Of a stretch of 64,000 nucleotides of DNA, positions 62,129-64,000 are shown piece after piece; position 1 is the stretch's first letter, and each line of letters begins with the position of its first letter. Source of the stretch: Diadema setosum (Eukaryota; Echinodermata; Echinoidea; Diadematoida; Diadematidae); assembly GCA_033980235.1 (NCBI GenBank), contig CM067059.1, forward strand, positions 9,927,809 to 9,991,808. Reading direction: 5' to 3'. The notes beneath the pieces were generated by a model, which was given only the letters and a program-made list of their open reading frames with translations, ran no database searches and was not told the origin of the DNA. A program made the position numbers and the translations under genes.

Positions 62129-63098
62129 TTTTATTTCCATCGCCAATCACACACACTGTTCTAGATAAATTATCAAGATTTTTATTTTTTTTTTTAAATA
62201 AAGGTAGACTGGTTAAAATGCATTCTGAAGCATCATATTGCAATGATTGATTCCTGAATGATGTTTTAATTTTGGTGGTGTGTGTGAACATGACTGGTGA
62301 TAAGAGAGACAGTGCACCACACTAAATTGCTTTGCCAAGCCATCTATAAAGGGTGTGACTGAACCCAAGCCGAACAATTATTAATCATGTACATTCCATT
62401 TAGTGTATTGATCACTTTATTTATGGGGGAACATACAAATAGAGTTTGTATGTGACGTAATAAGATGAAGCATTACTTTGCAACTGCTGTCTGAGAACAG
62501 CACAGAATTCCTCTGCACCTAAGTATATGCTACTCCCGTCCACAGGTATGAATTTTTGAATGATTCTAAATTTCCCATGCTTAACGTCAGTCGTGGTATG
62601 ACTAAATTTACAGCTTGTTATTCTGGCAGGTACTATGTGATTGCCTGCGAGAGGCCTGAATGTTTTATTTTGTTCAGAATAGTGAGAGTTCAGACAGGAA
62701 CAACTGTCCATGTGAGAATGCGTCATGCAAACGTGTCACAAAGGAGGTCTGAGTTCACCCTAAATATGAATAGACAGCTAAACCGGCATGCCTCCAGCTT
62801 GGGACTTCTTAAAGGTCTAGATCTACCTACTCTGTCTGAAATCATACACACTTTTTTTTTTTTTCAATGAAAGTTTCATGGATGTTTATAATTCATCTGT
62901 AATGCACTCAAGTCGCAGCAAGTTTTATACCACTACAGACCAATATCAACTTAAGTGTGTACTCTTCTTTGTGAACTGAGATATTTGTTGTCAAATTCTA
63001 CAAATTACATTCAGAATGTATCATCCATATCATGTCTATTGTTGGTTTGCTTTAGGCTTGCCTTTGGTGAGAGTGTTCATCAGGAAGACTTCATATAC

Positions 63099-63357
63099 CA
63101 GGGCTCTATACTAACTTTTTTGTTGTTGTTGTTGTTGTCTGGTGGCCCTTGTGGGCAACTGAAATGTTTGAATTTGAAATTTTGGTGGCCCAAAAAAAGG
63201 AATGCAGTGGCCAGAAATAAAAGGACATATAAGAATTTACTCTGAATTTTAGTTGCCCAATCAAGCCACCAAAAGACAGCCTTTTTGAAAATCTGGTGGC
63301 CCAATATAGATTATGAGTGGCCCTGGGCCACTGGGCCACCGCTAATGTCAAGCCTTG
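63099..63357. mobile_element. hAT-type MITE with GGTGGCCC motifs, 259 bp
   Basis: The left end CAGGGCTCTATACTAAC and the right end, reverse complemented, CAAGGCTTGACATTAGC are diverged inverted repeats. Both are followed inward by GGTGGCCC, which recurs inside (GTGGCCCAA, TGGGCCACC). A GTT run lies near the left end (63121-63137). The 8-bp flanks do not match well, so the hAT-type call rests on the end sequence only. Confidence 0.55.
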
Positions 63358-64000
63358 CATACAAACAATTTCTGATACAACCTGTATTTTACTTGCAAAA
63401 AAAAAAAAGAACTTTGTTTAAAAAATGTTCTATAGTTTTCCTCTGTACAGTTATTGAATTATTGAAGCACTATCCTCAAAATTGAATAAACTGGCTCCCT
63501 GTTGGAATGAAGGCCTGTAATTCAATTACATTTGCACATGTGGAAATAATAAGTCTTGATAATGAATTATGTGTGGGCTGGTCTAGATATATTTACTCTG
63601 TCAATTTTTATATCTACAAACTACAATGTATCTCTACTTCAAGGTGCAAGATTGTACACAAATGGTGTGCAAATTCCAAGGTCTCATGACTCTGCTTCCT
63701 GTCAAGGCTCTTGTCAAATATTTGTTCAAACACATTATTAAGCAGCTACCTGGAAAAAAATATGATCAATACTTCATCCACAGGTGTAAATAGAGTGGGT
63801 ATCTATACACATAATACAGTAGCAGGTTTTCACAGATAACATTGCGCCATATATGAGAACAAGTGTTGATGGCTGTGTTGACGTTTTAGTCATAAAGCTA
63901 AATAATAGCTTGATGCTGTAGCACTTCTGTGACAAATACACTGTAAAATAGAATGTCGCTTGTTCAAAAGAATCTGCTATTTATTTTGAAAGGATGATAA

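Larger units (their letters stand above)
55571..64000 (+). other. Probable first intron of the gene starting at 55474
   Basis: No further exon is supported. CpG is scarce: 58201-58740 contains none, against 18 in 1-540. This fits CpG decay in a methylated transcription unit. Candidate acceptors exist (for example TTGCAG at 58914 and CCTGCAG at 59490), but the frames after them close quickly. The interval carries simple repeats and at least two MITEs listed separately. Confidence 0.45.

Noticed and set aside
62421..62726. 101-codon minus-strand and 104-codon plus-strand frames
   Set aside because: They overlap on opposite strands, have no domain, and neither has supporting splice or CpG signal.

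Overview
This is a eukaryotic nuclear window. It is AT-rich, almost entirely non-coding, full of microsatellites and short transposons, and carries spliced genes with GT-AG introns. The repeated word TAGGCCTA (near 21325, 29152, 42580, 45924, 55803 and 58503), long C/G homopolymers, CR1/L2-like LINE pieces and many palindromic MITEs together suggest a marine deuterostome. An echinoderm such as a sea urchin or sea star is my best guess, but this is an inference and no species is identified.

Genes. Only one gene is recognised with confidence: a two-coding-exon fatty-acid-binding protein (FABP, iLBP family) gene on the + strand (CDS exons 30729-30974 and 32493-32636, 129 aa). It has a candidate TATA box, a candidate 5' UTR intron and a poly(A) signal. 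A second, unidentified + strand gene probably starts at 55474: a good start context, a 97-nt coding exon and a consensus donor. It would run out of the window, with 55571-64000 as its first intron. That interval has very low CpG, as expected for a methylated gene body.

Mobile DNA. Three LINE remnants are visible: a broken L1/Tx1-like C-terminus on the - strand (17920-18790), a CR1/L2-like 3' fragment (22684-22998), and a longer decayed CR1/L2-like copy (about 42960-45390) split by a MITE. Two more LINE tails are likely (14618-14656, 32101-32123). DNA elements with readable ends and target duplications include a 3.2-kb element (33495-36699, 5-bp duplication), a Mutator-like element (37706-38120, 9-bp), a hAT-like element (40259-41473, 8-bp), a TTAA element (48101-48487) and several TA elements.

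The largest unexplained structure is 46722-53287. About 570-bp inverted ends bound a 6.6-kb body that holds nine recognisable units of a diverged tandem array of about 225 bp (about 49960-52080). I see no transposase in it.

Layout: 1-17.9 kb, intergenic with microsatellites and a few MITEs; 17.9-30 kb, LINE fragments and simple repeats; 30-33 kb, the FABP gene; 33-46.5 kb, dense DNA-transposon cluster plus a LINE; 46.7-53.3 kb, the large inverted-repeat structure; 55.4 kb to the end, 5' part of an unidentified gene. No CRISPR, operon or bacterial-type system is present. I found no coherent multi-gene system; the novelty candidates are mobile or repeat structures.
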